From positions 1 through 58,272 of the forward strand of contig JAZLAH010000038.1 in the NCBI GenBank assembly GCA_045613065.1: a DNA stretch of 58,272 nucleotides. Direction: 5' to 3'. The DNA comes from Fimenecus sp045613065. Lineage in GTDB: Bacteria > Bacillota > Clostridia > Oscillospirales > Acutalibacteraceae. A program made the position numbers and the translations under genes. Numbering within the stretch: the first letter of the stretch is position 1; the number at the start of each line of letters is the position of its first letter. Under the pieces are notes generated by a model. That model was given only the letters and a program-made list of their open reading frames with translations. It ran no database searches and was not told the DNA's origin. Of the stretch, positions 58,238 through 58,272 are shown one piece after another.

Positions 58238-58272
58238 ATGAACAATAAACAAGACATATCACAACAAATGGC
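58238..58272 (+). CDS. Possible start of a gene cut by the window edge
   Basis: ATG 58238 opens a frame reading MNNKQDISQQM to the last base, with CAGGTGA upstream. It is too short to name and may not be a gene. Confidence 0.3.
   Translation, partial: MNNKQDISQQM

Overview
The window is AT-rich DNA from a low-GC Gram-positive bacterium, most likely an uncultured gut clostridium of the Oscillospirales/Ruminococcus type. The evidence is a MecA-type adaptor, a CD1247-type Cys-rich protein beside efp, Shine-Dalgarno-led genes with near-consensus sigma-A promoters, BspA-like LRR surface proteins, dispersed GTAGGGG palindromes, and GH13/GH36/GH4/GH43 glycan enzymes. Species cannot be fixed from sequence reading alone. 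There is no rRNA, CRISPR array, transposase or phage gene; one tRNA-Arg(CCU) is present.

Layout. 1-6054 (+): 3' end of gyrA, then an LCP protein, a CPBP protease, tadA, mnmE and an Mrp-type Fe-S carrier ATPase. 6126-7451 (-): two small membrane proteins. 7505-15538 (-): one apparent operon of eight genes, led by one promoter and closed by one terminator. It encodes a DUF5011-type surface protein, two Wzz/BY-kinase paralogues, an ABC exporter, a PqqD-like RRE protein, a radical SAM/SPASM enzyme, a small peptide with a YxxP leader, and an HPr-kinase-like protein. This is the best candidate for an undescribed system: a RiPP-like peptide pathway wired to capsule-type tyrosine kinases with no glycosyltransferase in sight. 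15664-20554 (-): the CD1247-type protein, efp, a membrane-anchored glycosidase-like protein, and an Rnf-derived D-E-A membrane trio that appears to have lost almost all its cofactor ligands. 20656-21836: mecA-like and rpe, overlapping tail to tail.

21867-26146: a 142-bp MITE-like element, a 1232-residue LRR protein and a 41-residue peptide sharing the YxxP leader. 26147-35317: a VanY-like protein with substituted active-site residues, an M28 peptidase, lipoproteins, a surface alpha/beta hydrolase, a GH13 amylase and a SurA-N-like lipoprotein. 35347-38894: tRNA-Arg, a ZIP transporter, a flavodiiron protein, and an XRE regulator divergent from a lipoprotein gene across paired operators. 38941-44091: a membrane metallophosphoesterase and an FHA-FtsW/RodA-PBP elongation/division trio. 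44132-46853: a surface amidase and a cohesin-like surface protein. 46920-50575 (-): aminotransferase, rsmA, TSCPD protein and cca, all overlapping. 50741-53948: an AbrB-like regulator, GH43, and a second LRR protein whose C-terminal module matches that of the cohesin-like protein. 54169-58157 (+): an intracellular GH36-GH4-PfkB sugar operon.

How the genes fit: housekeeping blocks (gyrA-mnmE, efp, rsmA-cca) alternate with cell-surface and glycan functions typical of a gut commensal. Promoters given here were found by eye as -35/-10 pairs spaced 17 bp; family names come from recognised motifs, not from database searches.
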